The position numbers were made by a program, and so were the translations under genes. Below are positions 36,188 to 49,228 of a stretch of DNA of 62,000 nucleotides, one piece after another. Location: NCBI GenBank assembly GCA_016946835.1, contig JACVTC010000119.1:382501-444500 (forward strand), read 5' to 3'. Under the pieces are notes generated by a model. It searched no databases and was not told where the DNA came from. It saw nothing but the letters and a program-made list of their open reading frames with translations. Positions within the stretch are counted from its first letter, which is position 1, and every line of letters starts with the position of its first letter. The stretch is from Neocallimastix lanati (nom. inval.). Lineage: Eukaryota > Neocallimastigomycota > Neocallimastigomycetes > Neocallimastigales > Neocallimastigaceae.

Positions 36188-36308
36188 ATTTATTTATTCA
36201 TAGATAGGGTTAATAAAAATAAATCAGGTCATTTATATTTATAAAAAAGTTTTAAATTTAGTATGTTCAAACAAACAAACCCTAATAATATCTCATAGAT
36301 TATTGTCA

Positions 36309-36346
<38 letters not shown>

Positions 36347-36349
<3 letters not shown>

Positions 36350-36493
36350 GACACTATTATCGTTCTGGATAAGGGGAAGATTGTAGAAAAAGGAAAGCAC
36401 AATGAATTAATGAATACTAAAGGTTATTTTATGTTAAAATTGGTGAAAAGTCAAAAAAATCAAATTGGGAAAAATGAAATTAAATTAATTTAA
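36347..36493 (+). pseudogene. C-terminal fragment of an ABC transporter (ABCB/MDR type)
   Basis: 49 codons: ADTIIVLDKGKIVEKGKHNEL, then KGYFMLKLVKSQ and a stop. ADxIxVLxxGxIxExGxHxEL is the standard end of the nucleotide-binding domain after the Walker B/H-loop region of exporters. Nothing upstream belongs to such a gene: a 36-nt A run ending in AG precedes it directly. It could be a last exon with an acceptor AG, but its gene has been lost. Confidence 0.8.
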
Positions 36494-36873
36494 CTACATA
36501 AAACCATTTCTATATTTATTAAAAATGAAATATATAAGTTTTTATTCAACTTTTTTCTTTATTTTTTATTTTTTTTTTTTTATTGAAAGTGAACAAAAAT
36601 TTTTATTTTTTATTTTTTTATTGAAATAGAACAAAATTTTTTTTTTAATTTTTTTATTGAAAGAGAATAAAAGTTTTACTCAACTTTTTTTTTTTTTTAA
36701 TTATAATTTTTTTTTTTATTGAAATAGAACATAAGTTTTTTTTTTATTTTTTTTTATTGAAAGTGAATATAAGTTTTAATTAACCTTTTTTTTTTTATAA
36801 TTTTTTTTATTGAAATAGAACATAAATTTTATTAAACTTTTTTTTATATTATAATTTTTTTTATTAAAAGAGA

Positions 36874-36913
<40 letters not shown>

Positions 36914-37441
36914 CAATTTTTTCAATTTTTTCAATTTTTTTTTATTTTATCATTTATTTTATTTTATCATTTATTTTATTTTATCATTTATTTTATTTTA
37001 TTTTTAATTTTTTATAATTTTATTTTTTGTTTTTTTTTTTTTTATCTTTTTTTATTTTTTTATTTTTATTTTTTTTATTTATTTTTTAAAAGCAAAACTA
37101 ATATAAATAACAATAATTTTTAATTTTTAATTTCAGTTTTAGTTATTTAGTTTTAGTGTTTTTTTTTTTTTTTTGAGTTTCTAAAGAGTCATTATTCAAA
37201 TAAACATTTAATAATAAAAAAATTATATGAAATACTAATAAAATAAAATAGTAAAAAATTATATAATAAAAAAAAAGAAAAAAAGATTATAATAAGTTTT
37301 ATATATATATATATATATTATTATTATTTTTAAAAGATGTTTTATTTTTTTTTTTTTTTTTTTTTTTTTATGAAATTTTATTTTCTTTATTAAAATTTAA
37401 ATAAATTTTTTTTTTTGTTTTTGTTTTTAAGTAATTTAAAG
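36494..37441. other. T-rich stretch with a degenerate tandem repeat
   Basis: Between 36560 and 36880 a unit of about 55-60 bp repeats, based on TTTTATTGAAATAGAACA and TAAGTTTTATTCAAC. Poly-T and (ATCATTTATTTT)n follow. No gene seen. Confidence 0.6.
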
Positions 37442-39110
<1,669 letters not shown>

Positions 39111-39117
<7 letters not shown>

Positions 39118-39974
39118 TAGTCGTTATGAAATTTATTATTATAATTCTTTTTATAATTTTTATTATTATTATTGTTTTCATTTCTATTTATATTAATGAC
39201 ATTTATGTCGTTCATGACAGTACTCTTTGATCTTAAAATTTCAGCTTTTTCAAAGAAATAATGTCTTTTATTTAATTCTTTTATAAGTTCATCAAATGTT
39301 TTGAAATCATAAATTGGTGGTGAGTTTATACCAATTTTATCCAATTCATTTACAGCATATAAGAGCATTGTTTCTTCATCTAAAGATACTCTTTTTAATT
39401 TTTTACATTCATTTTTATGTTGCTCAAAGTGATCATTTAAGTCATTAACATATTGAATATAATCATTATTAATTAATTTAAGATTAATAATTTTATATTC
39501 AAGAATATTTAGTAATGCTTGACTAGATTGATAGAAACGTTTCTTTAATCTATCAATCATGCTATAATCAGTTTTACATCCTCTGAGCTATTCTTTATTT
39601 GATTTTTCTAAACTGTTTATTATAATAGATTGAACAGTAATGTCTGATTTTATTTGACTTCTGTTCATCTTTGAAAATTGAATTTCATTCTCAATGTAGG
39701 AATCTAAATCATTTGCAACTAGGTGTCTTTTTAAAGGCTCATACCAATCTAAGTAATTTTCTTTATTTAATATAAAATCTTTAATTTCAAAAACGGATTT
39801 CATTATATTTCCATAATATTTATTAATGATAATTCTTTTATCATTAGATTCATCATCTTCATAAGAAGAGACCGATTCATGGTCCTTATTATCAGTTGGA
39901 GTCGATGAAATCGAACTCTCTTCAATATGATGATTATTATTGTTATTCTTTCTTTTAGCCATTCTTTGAAACAT
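39111..39974 (-). pseudogene. copia 4 gag, one in-frame stop
   Basis: Begins MFQRMAKRKN with an acidic/Ser stretch, then the Gag core FILNKENYLDWYEPLKRHL. A TAG at 39590-39588 follows LEKSNKE, and the frame continues unchanged (LRGCKTDYSM... SQALLNILEYKI). It stops at TGA 39113 where the deletion to integrase begins; the zinc knuckle and protease are lost. Confidence 0.8.
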
Positions 39975-40071
39975 TAATAAAAAATAAATTAATCATATTT
40001 TAAAATGATTAGAATCATTAAAACGTCTTAAAAAAATTAAAATTAAAATTAATAATAGGTCTCTTGGTATT

Positions 40072-40085
40072 TGAGACTCTTAATC
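40072..40085 (-). promoter_or_regulatory. Primer-binding site of copia 4, complementary to tRNA-Lys(CUU) anticodon arm
   Basis: Minus strand: ...CCTTAACA then GATTAAGAGTCTCA. Its complement TGAGACTCTTAATC is identical to the anticodon stem-loop of typical tRNA-Lys(CUU) (CTT at the centre). Copia element 1 has the same site with one change. Confidence 0.65.
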
Positions 40086-40365
40086 TGTTAAGGAGTCAAT
40101 ATAAGATATGATGTGTACACTATACAATATATTATTATTCAATCAAATTTTATTTATTATTTATTAATTTATATGATTTAATAGAGTATTTAAAAAGACT
40201 CAAAATATTAATTTTATAAAAAAATTTTCTTTTTATATTTTACATACAAATTATTACATAATCAAATATTATAAATATTTATAATACTTTAATGTATAAA
40301 AGTTTAAATATTATGTTAAACTTTAACTTTTTATATTATATTATTTATTAAAATTAAAATAAACA
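40086..40365 (-). repeat. Putative 5' LTR of copia 4
   Basis: The inner end TGTTAAGG (plus strand; TTAACA on the minus strand) is set by the primer-binding site. The outer end is a guess at a TGTTTATT start (40365). No second LTR is available for comparison. Confidence 0.4.
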
Positions 40366-40510
40366 ATAATAATTTTTGAAAAAAAAAATTATTAATTTTT
40401 TTTTTTTAATTTCTAAATTAGTTTTTTTGTACGTAGGTTTTTTTTCTTCTTCTATGATAGCCATTTTGAAAAAAAAAATTTTTTTCCCATCTTTGAAAAG
40501 TTATCCTCTT

Positions 40511-40639
40511 TCAAGCGAGCTCTCTGAACAACTTATAGATAACTTCGCTACAGTCATCAGTAGTGATATGGGCCTGTTGTGTAACGTTGTCTAATTCAAG
40601 GTTATAAAAAACATCGATTTGTTGAACCAACATCACCAT
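40511..40639 (-). other. Short unrecognised ORF or gene fragment, 42 codons
   Basis: MVMLVQQIDVFYNLELDNV... ending in SEVIYKLFRELA and TGA. Base composition is less AT-rich than the flanks and residues are varied, unlike the artefact ORF on the other strand. No family recognised. It may be a fragment, since A- and T-runs follow directly. Confidence 0.3.
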
Positions 40640-41396
40640 CTATTAATATAATTAAAATAAATGATGAGACTTCTCTACAATTACAATAGTATTTGTTATA
40701 GTATCTATTATTTGTTTTTGTTTTTGTTGTTATTATTGTGATAAAATAAAAAAAAAAAAAAACTAAATTTGCAAAGGTTCAAAATAATTTAAAATATATA
40801 CTATTACTATTAAAAATTAGTAATATATATATATATATAAAAACTTTTACAACTTATATCTTTTTGAAAATTTTTAATCGGTGTTACATAGTTATAATAA
40901 AATATATTTTATAAAATTATACTATAATTTACCATTATATGTGATTCATATAATGGTGAAGTATTTTATTCTAATAAATATAAAATTAAACTAAATAAAT
41001 TATACCATCTACACTCTCTTAATTAAATTATATTCATAATGAAAATTGGAAAGACATTAAATACTTAAATTTTTAAAAGTTTAATATAAATTATTATTAA
41101 ATGTTTAATATATTAACAGATAATAAATAACATATAACATGAATATATATATAGTATTTGTTGTAATTATTATAAATAATAAAAAAAAAATATTAAATTA
41201 ATTGAATAATATATCTGTGTAATTTGTTAATTATCTAAATTAATGCTATAATTTCATTTGGTTATTTGATTGACTGATGATGTTGATGACTAATGTATAT
41301 GAATATTACTATGTCATTAACTATACACTTCTATGCTATGAATTATTTTAATTGAAGCTATCTATTGTAATGTATTTGTATATAATGCATAATGCT

Positions 41397-41429
<33 letters not shown>

Positions 41430-41448
41430 CAATTTAGCAAGAAGCTAT
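40640..41448. other. Gene-free AT-rich stretch
   Basis: Simple sequence and a poly-T run (41399-41427). No ORF or structure beyond the background was noticed. Confidence 0.55.
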
Positions 41449-41841
41449 TTATTATTGTATTACAGCTTGGATTAATACATTAATCATCGCTGTTCCTATG
41501 CATGTTATTATTAATGCAAGAATAATTTTTAAAAGTCGCTGTTGATTTATAGACTTATAGACTAGACTTACTTGGCAGTATGGTTTTAAGTTATAAACTG
41601 AGGCATCCATAGAACCCAATTCTTAAACACTTCACTGATATATTTGAATTTCCTTGTGTAAATCTAATTAGATCTGGCCTATTCTCTCATCCCAGTAATG
41701 CATCTACTACTTAATCCATCATCTTGGTTTTACTCCTATTCCTAAATACGTCGTCACCCACTACAGCATACCTGTTATCGTTAAAGCACCTACTGAGGTT
41801 AAAACATAAAACCTAACACGATCATCGTAAAAAAGTGCAAC
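41449..41841 (-). pseudogene. Relict of an unrecognised membrane-protein gene with seven nonsense codons in one frame
   Basis: A single minus-strand frame of 131 codons has no frameshift. It reads VRFYVLTSVGALTITGML, TAG, WVTTYLGIGVKPR, TGA, WIK, TAG TAG, MHYWDERIGQI, TAA, LDLHKEIQIYQ, TGA, SV, TAA, ELGSMDASVYNLKPY and LLKIILALIITCIGTAMI. Two hydrophobic segments suggest membrane spans. All seven stops can arise from Trp, Gln or Arg codons by C-to-T or G-to-A changes. The family is not recognised. Base composition is markedly less AT-rich than the flanks. Confidence 0.45.
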
Positions 41842-43218
41842 AAATATTAAATAAATTAGTTTAGTTTATTATATTAAATACCTATTAGACACACACACAT
41901 TAAACAAACAATCAAGTTAATCAAGTTAGTTATAGAGTAGGTAGTGTCATTATTAAATAATCAACATTAAATATATCAACGATAGGTATAAGTGATATTC
42001 CCAATTATATAATTTGTTTTAATCATATTGAAATAAATTTTAAATATAATTTAATAGTTATAAATAAGTAGTTTAATAATTATAATATATTAAAAAACAT
42101 TATTCAAAAACATAAGTTTTTTTATATTTATTAGCCTAAATGAAGACTGAATTCTTTGGTTTCATCAATTTTTTTTTTTTTTAACCAAAGGATGGTTCAA
42201 ACATTCATCAATGTATGTATTCCAAACAAATTATATTCACATATTTATATATTTTCAAATTATTTATAGTACTTACAGTTATGGTAGCTAAGTTATTATT
42301 TTTTATTAGAAAATATAAATAACAAATTTAATTTAATTTTTTTTTTGTAATACCATTGTTATCCTATACAGTGTTAAATATTTTCTAAAAAAAAAAAAAA
42401 AACTTTTAAATTACATAATTAATAGAATAATAGAATATTTTTTATATTTGTTAACATAGTACAAGCTTATAATAAAATTAAAATAAAATAAAATTAAAAT
42501 AAAATAAAATTAAAATAAAATAAAATTATAAATAAAATAAAATTAAAATAAAATAAAATATATAAATTCATTCTATTTTAATGAAAACACTGAGAAGTGT
42601 AAAAAGGATGTCTTAAAAACTTTTTTAATTGTAATAAAAAAAAAGTTTTAAAAAAAATAAAAGGTTTAAAAATTATATATATAGATATTTATATAATTAT
42701 TCCAAAAAAAAAAAAAAATTTGATTTAAAAATACAAAAAAAAAAAAAAAAAAAATTATAATTATTTCGAAAAATAATTTAATCCTATTTTATTTATTTTT
42801 TTCTTTTTGTTAAATAAATAAATAAATAACTTTTTTTTTCTAAAATAAATTTTTTAATAAATTTTTTTTTTTTTTTATTTTTATTTTTTTTTATTTTATT
42901 TTTTATTTTTTATTTTTTTTTTAAATAATAAATAGATATTAAAAAATATTACTACTTATTTTATATATTACTTTAAAAGATTTAATTCATTTATTTTTTT
43001 TATTATTATTTTTTAAATAAACTATTAAATCATTTTTTTTCCTACATTTGAATAATTTTCTATTTACATTTTTTTTATTTATAAAATATTTACTTTTATT
43101 TTTCTCTATTTGAATTATCTAGTTTTTTTTTTTTTAATTATATTTTTTTTTTAAATGATTCAGAAATTATTTTATTTGTTTATTTTTTTTGGTTGGTTGA
43201 AAAATTAATTATTGAAAT
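41842..43218. other. Gene-free AT-rich stretch downstream of the esterase
   Basis: Contains a tandem AAAATAAAATAAAATT repeat (42470-42560), a TTTGGTT/AACCAAA pairing around a T run (42157-42190) and homopolymers. The 3' end of the esterase transcript presumably lies near 43000-43218; no defined terminator is visible. Confidence 0.6.
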
Positions 43219-44868
43219 TTAATTTTTTCTCTTTTTAACAAAACATCTGGATTTTTTTTGTTTTGGTGCTTCTTGAGATTCAGATTCAGATTGTTCTGGT
43301 TCATCATTTAATGGTTCCTTTGGATCCACTTCAACCTCTGATGGTTCTTTTGAAACATCACCTGGTTGTTCTGGTGCTTCAACACTATCTTTACTTTTGA
43401 AAATCATTGGAATGAAATCTTTGAAACCCTTGTACCAAACTGGGAAATCATGGGTACCACCTGGGTAAATATATTGTTTAAAGACTTCAATTCTATCCCA
43501 ATCCTTAATGGCATCAAGGAATGTTGGTAATTCACGTTCCATTACCATGTAATCTTCATCACCATAAGTAGCGTAGAGCGTGTGAATCTTAAGACCATCG
43601 AAGGCTTCATTTCCATCGACCATATCCATGAAAACATCGGCAGGATCAAATGAACCACCGGATAAACCAGCAAAATAACTGATAAGGTCAAGACTTTCAC
43701 CAATACCTATATTATAGGTTTGACCTGCACCCATCGAAAGACCAGCCATAGCAACATTATCACGACCTTCTTTGATATTGTAATTTTCTCTCATGTATGG
43801 AAGAATATCATTTCTAAGTTCCTTTCCAAAGGCATTCATACCGTCTCCATCCATACCTCTTCCGTTTGGACCCCAATTCTTACTGGCAATACCATTGACG
43901 ACGACAAGAACAAACTTTTCTACTTCACCACTGGCCATACCTCTATCCATGTAACCCTTGATTTTACCACCACGACCTTGGTCAGAAAGACCCCAAGAAT
44001 TTTCGTTTTGACCTCCACCGTGAAGTAAAACGAATAATGGATAGGAGGTATTCTTATCTGAGGCATCATATCCAGCAGGAAGATAAACCCAAGCATGTTT
44101 CTTGTATTTATCGTCATCAGTTCGGGCAGATTCTTCGACAGTGTAATCCTGAGATGGATAATAGATTTCCTTAACGGTACCATGTTGAGCTTCAGTTAAA
44201 CCGTCATCAAATTTTTTATCTTCGACAGCTCCTTCCTTTGGATGGAAGGTAACATTCTTTAAGGTTACTTGAAGTTGGTCACCATTATCATTATCTCTTA
44301 AATAATCATTGAATTTAATTGCAATAGCTAATACTGAATCAAAATCAGAACTCTTAATAATTTTTTCGGACATATCCGATGGAATCTTTACAGTTGTCTT
44401 AAGTGATCCCTTACGGGCACCAGTTTCGAAGCAATCCACATCTTCGAATCCACCAAATATACCAGTTGAATCCCAAGGAAGAATTCTTAAACAGAAACCT
44501 GGATCCTTGGCTTTTTCATTCCATTTTCCTTCAACAGGACTATAATCCAGTTCTAAATCAATAGATTCATAATTTGATATATTGATTTCTTCTTTGTTTG
44601 ATTTAACATATAATGAAATACCACCTCCAGCACCGCTGGAAGCAGTAGCAACCCATGAAACTGTACCATCTTCTGCTTCTACAATATCAGTAGCAAGAGA
44701 ACCCTCTTCAAAAATAGTGAATTTTTCTTTAGTATCACGTAAAGTAATACCATTGCTTACCTTTTCATCTCTGGTATCTAATTTAATTGGGTTACTTGAA
44801 GTTATTGATAAAGTCACTAATGAAAGTACAAGTGACCAACACCAACATCTTTTCATTTGTTTAATCAT
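43219..44868 (-). CDS. Secreted carbohydrate esterase family 1 enzyme (feruloyl or acetyl-xylan esterase)
   Basis: 549 residues without introns. Residues 1-25 form a signal peptide (basic start, then WSLVLSLVTLSITSS). Residues ~45-210 look like a beta-sandwich carbohydrate-binding module (WVATASSGAGGG, FCLRILPWDST, LQVTLKNVTF). The alpha/beta-hydrolase domain (~230-490) has YPLFVLLHGGGQNE for the oxyanion region, nucleophile Ser378 in GLSMG, Asp437 or Asp439 in YGDEDY and His473 in GGTHDF. The family removes ferulate or acetyl groups from xylan, which suits a plant-fibre degrader. The C-terminal ~55 residues are acidic Pro/Glu/Ser, ending CFVKKRKN. There is no dockerin, so it is probably free or wall-attached and not cellulosomal. 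GC content is far above the window and sequence style is like rumen bacterial CE1 enzymes, suggesting transfer. The exact substrate cannot be told. Confidence 0.93.
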   Translation of the reverse strand: MIKQMKRCWCWSLVLSLVTLSITSSNPIKLDTRDEKVSNGITLRDTKEKFTIFEEGSLATDIVEAEDGTVSWVATASSGAGGGISLYVKSNKEEINISNYESIDLELDYSPVEGKWNEKAKDPGFCLRILPWDSTGIFGGFEDVDCFETGARKGSLKTTVKIPSDMSEKIIKSSDFDSVLAIAIKFNDYLRDNDNGDQLQVTLKNVTFHPKEGAVEDKKFDDGLTEAQHGTVKEIYYPSQDYTVEESARTDDDKYKKHAWVYLPAGYDASDKNTSYPLFVLLHGGGQNENSWGLSDQGRGGKIKGYMDRGMASGEVEKFVLVVVNGIASKNWGPNGRGMDGDGMNAFGKELRNDILPYMRENYNIKEGRDNVAMAGLSMGAGQTYNIGIGESLDLISYFAGLSGGSFDPADVFMDMVDGNEAFDGLKIHTLYATYGDEDYMVMERELPTFLDAIKDWDRIEVFKQYIYPGGTHDFPVWYKGFKDFIPMIFKSKDSVEAPEQPGDVSKEPSEVEVDPKEPLNDEPEQSESESQEAPKQKKSRCFVKKRKN

Positions 44869-45094
44869 TTTTTTAAATAAAATATAATTATTTTAATTAT
44901 ATTTTGTTTTTTAATATGTAAACAATTTAAAAAAAAAAAAAAAAAAAAAGTAAACAGATTTATATTTATATTTATATTTATATTTATATTTATATTTATA
45001 TTTATATTGAATTTTTTTATGAATTATTAATTTATTTATTTATTATTTATTATTAATAATGTTAATAATTATTAAAATTTTAAATAATATCAAT

Positions 45095-45129
<35 letters not shown>

Positions 45130-46344
45130 CTTTATGATTGGATTCCCTTTTTTTTTATCTTTAATAAATTATTTATTAAAATGTAATTAAAAATAAAAAA
45201 AAAAATTTATAAGTATAAACTTTATAAATAAATTAAAATAAAAATAATAATTTTAAACCTTACAATTATTATTTTACCATTTTTGGTGAAATCCTTATTT
45301 TTTTTTATTTTTGTTATCTTTCCAACCTTAAAATATAAATATTATTATATATTATATATTATATATTATATATTATATATTATATATTATATATTATTAT
45401 ATATTTTGTTATATTATTATATATTATTAAATATGATGAAATTTTATTAAATTTTATTATTAATTAAAATTCAAAAAAATGAAATTTTTTTTTAAATTTA
45501 ATTTAAAATTTTTAATTTTATATCATTTATATTAATTAATATATGAATCATATTTAGTAATTTAATGGATGACACAAATTAAAATTTATTTTTAAACTTT
45601 ATTTAACTTTTATTTATCTTTTTATCCTTATTTAACCATTTTGTACAACCTAAAATTAATTAAAAAAAAACTTTAATGATAAACAGAAAAAAAAAATAAA
45701 AAACAAAAAAAAAAAAGTTAAATTAAAAAAGATGATATAGAATGAAACTTTAAATAATAATAAATTAAAATAAATATATTAAAGTTATATAGATTATAAG
45801 GTATAAAATTATTAAATAGTAAAATAGTAAAAAAATTTATGTTAATAAAATTATAAAAATAACTTGTAAATGTAATTGTTTAGAAATGTTAAATACTTTA
45901 GTGAAAATTGTTGTTTGTAAAGATTACTTTAATTTAGATAACTAATATAAATAGGAATATAAAATATTTATTTAACAAAATGTTACTAATTGTCCAGTAA
46001 AATTATATAATAATAAAAAGAATGTTTAAAGGTTACTAATTAACCTGTAAAATTAGATAAGTTTAGCAGAGGTTTACTAATTACCTTAAGAATTAGTATT
46101 ATAAGTTTTTATAATAAATAATTAATAACGTAAAAGGTTAAAAAATAAATTTATTTCTATTGAATGAATTTAATTATTTTCTTATATATTAGATAAAGAT
46201 GGGAAACATGATTTATACCATCTTTTATCAAAGAAAATATATGTAAATTGTATACATTGATTGTAAATAGGTATGAGAAAAGAGTGAAAATATTTAATAA
46301 TTGAACAATTAATTGGGAAATAAGAAAACAATAAATATTAATAG
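44869..46344. other. Upstream region of the esterase and gene-free stretch
   Basis: Poly-A, (TATATT)n at 44961-45008, (TTTA)n at 45090-45128 and (ATTATAT)n at 45335-45400. Two related words, GGTTACTAATTA, at 46032 and 46072. The esterase promoter should lie within 44869-45200, but no element is distinctive. Confidence 0.55.
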
Positions 46345-46650
46345 AATAGAATTATAAATAATAAATAATTAAATAATTAAAAAAGAGTATTTATTTATTA
46401 AATAATAAATAATTAAATAATTAAAAAAGAGTATTTATTATTAAATAATAAATAATTAAATAATTAAAAAAGAGTATTTATTTATTAAATAATAAATAAT
46501 TAAATAATTAAAAAAGAGTATTTATTTATTAAATAATAAATAATTAAATAATTAAAAAAGAGTATTTATTTATTAAATAATAAATAATTAAATAATTAAA
46601 AAAGAGTATTTATTTATTAAATAATAAATAATAAAAAGTTTTTTATTAAT
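46345..46650. repeat. 44-bp tandem repeat, about seven units
   Basis: Each unit is AAAAAAGAGTATTTATTTAT followed by TAAATAATAAATAATTAAAT and AATT. Units are nearly identical, and the array decays into a GGAGTATTTTATTAATCA form at its right end. It contains no ORF. Confidence 0.92.
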
Positions 46651-47539
46651 TAATTATTAAAAAAGGAGTATTTTATTAATCAATAATTGAATAATTGAAT
46701 AATTGAATAATTTTCATATCTTTAAATTTATGATTTTATGACATAAAATGTCTATTTATATTCGATGTAACCCAGCATTAAAATAGTTTTATTTAAAATT
46801 TTTTATTTATTTATGTTAAACTATTTCTATATATGTTAATATTTCTATTAATTCTTATCTTTATAATTTATTATTTTTTTATATTTTATTACAAAAAAAA
46901 AATTCATTTTTCTAAAAAAGAAAAAATATTAAGAAGGATTGTCATTACTATTTAAATGATTAATTACAAGTTTACTTAATAATAAAATGAAGAATGTAAA
47001 AAATAGTTTGGTTAAAAAAAAATCATTTAAATAAATATTTTAAATATTTTTTTTTTTTTAAACCAAAGTATTTAATTGCTGTCATATTGTCTTTTATTAC
47101 AACAAATAAAAAAAAAAAAAAAAAAAAAATCTGTAATATTTAAATATTACTAATCAAAGTAAAAAAAAAAAAAAATTTGAACTTAAATTATATTATTCTC
47201 TTAACATTTTTCTGAAAATACAACTTTAATTAAAAATTGTACCTTTTTTTCCAAAAAATGACAACCTTCCTTTAAATATAAATCATAATTTTAATTTTTA
47301 TTATTATATAATGTTATAAAGTTTTATAAATATTTATCAATGAATAAAGTGAATAAATTTATCATTTAATTACATAGATTTATCTTATGATATCATTTGA
47401 TTTACATTGATTTATGTATATCCATTGATTATTATTATAATTATTGGATAGATATACAAATCTTATTATTATATTTTATTCTATGAAATAATTATAGAAT
47501 TTTATTTTATTTAAAATAATTATATTTAGATTTTTTTAA
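46651..47539. other. Gene-free AT-rich stretch before the hydrolase-like pseudogene
   Basis: Homopolymer runs and simple sequence only. An AACCAAAG/TTTGGTT pairing (about 47008 and 47062) flanks a T run. Confidence 0.5.
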
Positions 47540-48472
47540 ATGAGTTGTAAATATTATATAAGGAAAATGATTTTTAAAAATTATCATATTATATTGGCTT
47601 TTATCTACTTTGCTTTATTGGTTTTATATTCTCCTCTAAAAGATGATTCTAATAAATTGTTAAAGTCTTCTCAGAATGATAAAGAAAAAGGAGAAGAAGA
47701 AGAAGAAGTAACTCTTTCTGTTATTGAAATTTTTGATGATAATGAAGAAATAATCAAATATAGTGGTATAGAAATATTAAGTGATATTGAAGAAGCTAGT
47801 CAAACCGCCATCAGTAATGATGATTTCATCAAAAGTAATATAATAAAAAGAAGTTGAGGCTACCGATAAAATTCAAGAAATAGATAATGAATTTCGTATG
47901 GGGAAGGTTAAAGGAAATTATGGTCTTGATGAAATTATCAAACTTCATAGTTTTTACTTCTGATATAGAGTTAATTGATTTTTTAAAATAAATTCATTTA
48001 TTCTCTAAAAATGCTAATGCTACCCTAAAAAATCCTGTTTTTGATTGTAGTTTCTTAAAGAATATGATATGTATCAAACGATTAATTTATACGTTCATTT
48101 TGCTATTACTGATGCTGAAGGAAATGCTGTTGTTTTTGAATTTATTTATAATGAAATAACGTATGTTCCTTCCTTCACCTATCACTGAAAAAAATTTTTT
48201 TTAACTCCGGGTGAATACTACAGTCATGTTTTCTATATTTTCTCAGAAGCTGATATTGAAACTTTTCGAGTTAGGTATAACATCATTAAGGAAAGATTAG
48301 AAAAATATCCAACAATGACAAGAGAACAAGTTAGAGATACTTTTTCGGCTTCTCCACAAGAAAGTGTTGCTTGGAGTATTGTTTTTTGATAAAAAAGCTT
48401 AATACTATTTCAATTTAGATTATGACCATGTATATAATGTTAAATTATAAAAATGAATTAAATATAAATTGA
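47540..48472 (+). pseudogene. Choloylglycine-hydrolase-like (linear amide hydrolase) gene, copy B, broken
   Basis: An N-terminal membrane/signal segment (IILAFIYFALLVLY) is followed by an acidic region. A frameshift at about 47852 leads to EVEATDKIQEIDNEF and KGNYGLDEIIK. After stops, ITDAEGNAVVFEF, GEYYSHVFYIFSEAD, KERLEKYPTMTREQVRDT and VAWSIVF follow. The DAxGNxxVxEF motif and the WSIVF end resemble the Ntn-hydrolase family that cleaves linear amides such as conjugated bile salts. That family is bacterial in origin in most fungi that have it. I could not locate the N-terminal catalytic Cys, so the assignment is tentative. At least four lesions make it non-functional. Copy A lies at 18321-18602. 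Confidence 0.5.
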
Positions 48473-48899
48473 ACCAATTTTATTTGTTTTTTTATTATTT
48501 TTATTAATAATTAATTAATTAATTATTATTATATTATCTATTTCTTTTTTATCTAATTTATTTTAATTTAAAAGTTTAGGGCAAAAAAATAATAATTTTT
48601 TTTTATATTATTATTATTATTTTTTTTTTTTAAAAAAAAATTATTTTTAAACAATTAATAATATTAAAGCAAAACAAAACAAAACAAAAAACTATTGTTT
48701 TTAAGAAATTCAAAATAATAAGATTAATTTTAATATTTGATATTTAGATATATATTAATTTTATGATAGATATCTCACTCAAATTGAAAAAATATTTATA
48801 AAATAATTCTTTAATAGTTTTTGAAATATTCAATTATGTTTTGAATATTTTGAATATTTTATTAAATAAGTTTTAAAACAGTTTAAAAATTAAATCTAA

Positions 48900-48948
<49 letters not shown>

Positions 48949-49191
48949 ATTATTATTATAGTATATTTTTTTTCTAAAAAGTTATATTTAAAGTGTTCTT
49001 TTAGTAAATAATCTTTTTAATCAATAATTATAAAAAAATAATACTAATAATAATAATAATAATAATAACTTATAAAAATATGATTATTATTAAAATTTTT
49101 TATATTTTTTATTTTCAGTAAAAATATCTCATTAATCAGTTATTAATCAAAAAGAATATTTAGGATTATCATCAATAAAATAAAATAATAA

Positions 49192-49228
<37 letters not shown>

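Noticed and set aside
40376-40594. 72-codon plus-strand ORF starting with a poly-Lys/Phe stretch.
   Set aside because: Starts in A- and T-runs with a non-ATG codon; the opposite strand reads more like coding sequence (40511-40639).
43720-44887. Plus-strand ORFs of 78-102 codons and a minus-strand 87-codon ORF.
   Set aside because: Shadows of the CE1 esterase gene in other frames; the esterase frame has the catalytic motifs and signal peptide.
46345-46650. Regularly spaced repeats that might suggest a CRISPR array.
   Set aside because: The units are contiguous tandem copies without unique spacers, and the genome is eukaryotic.
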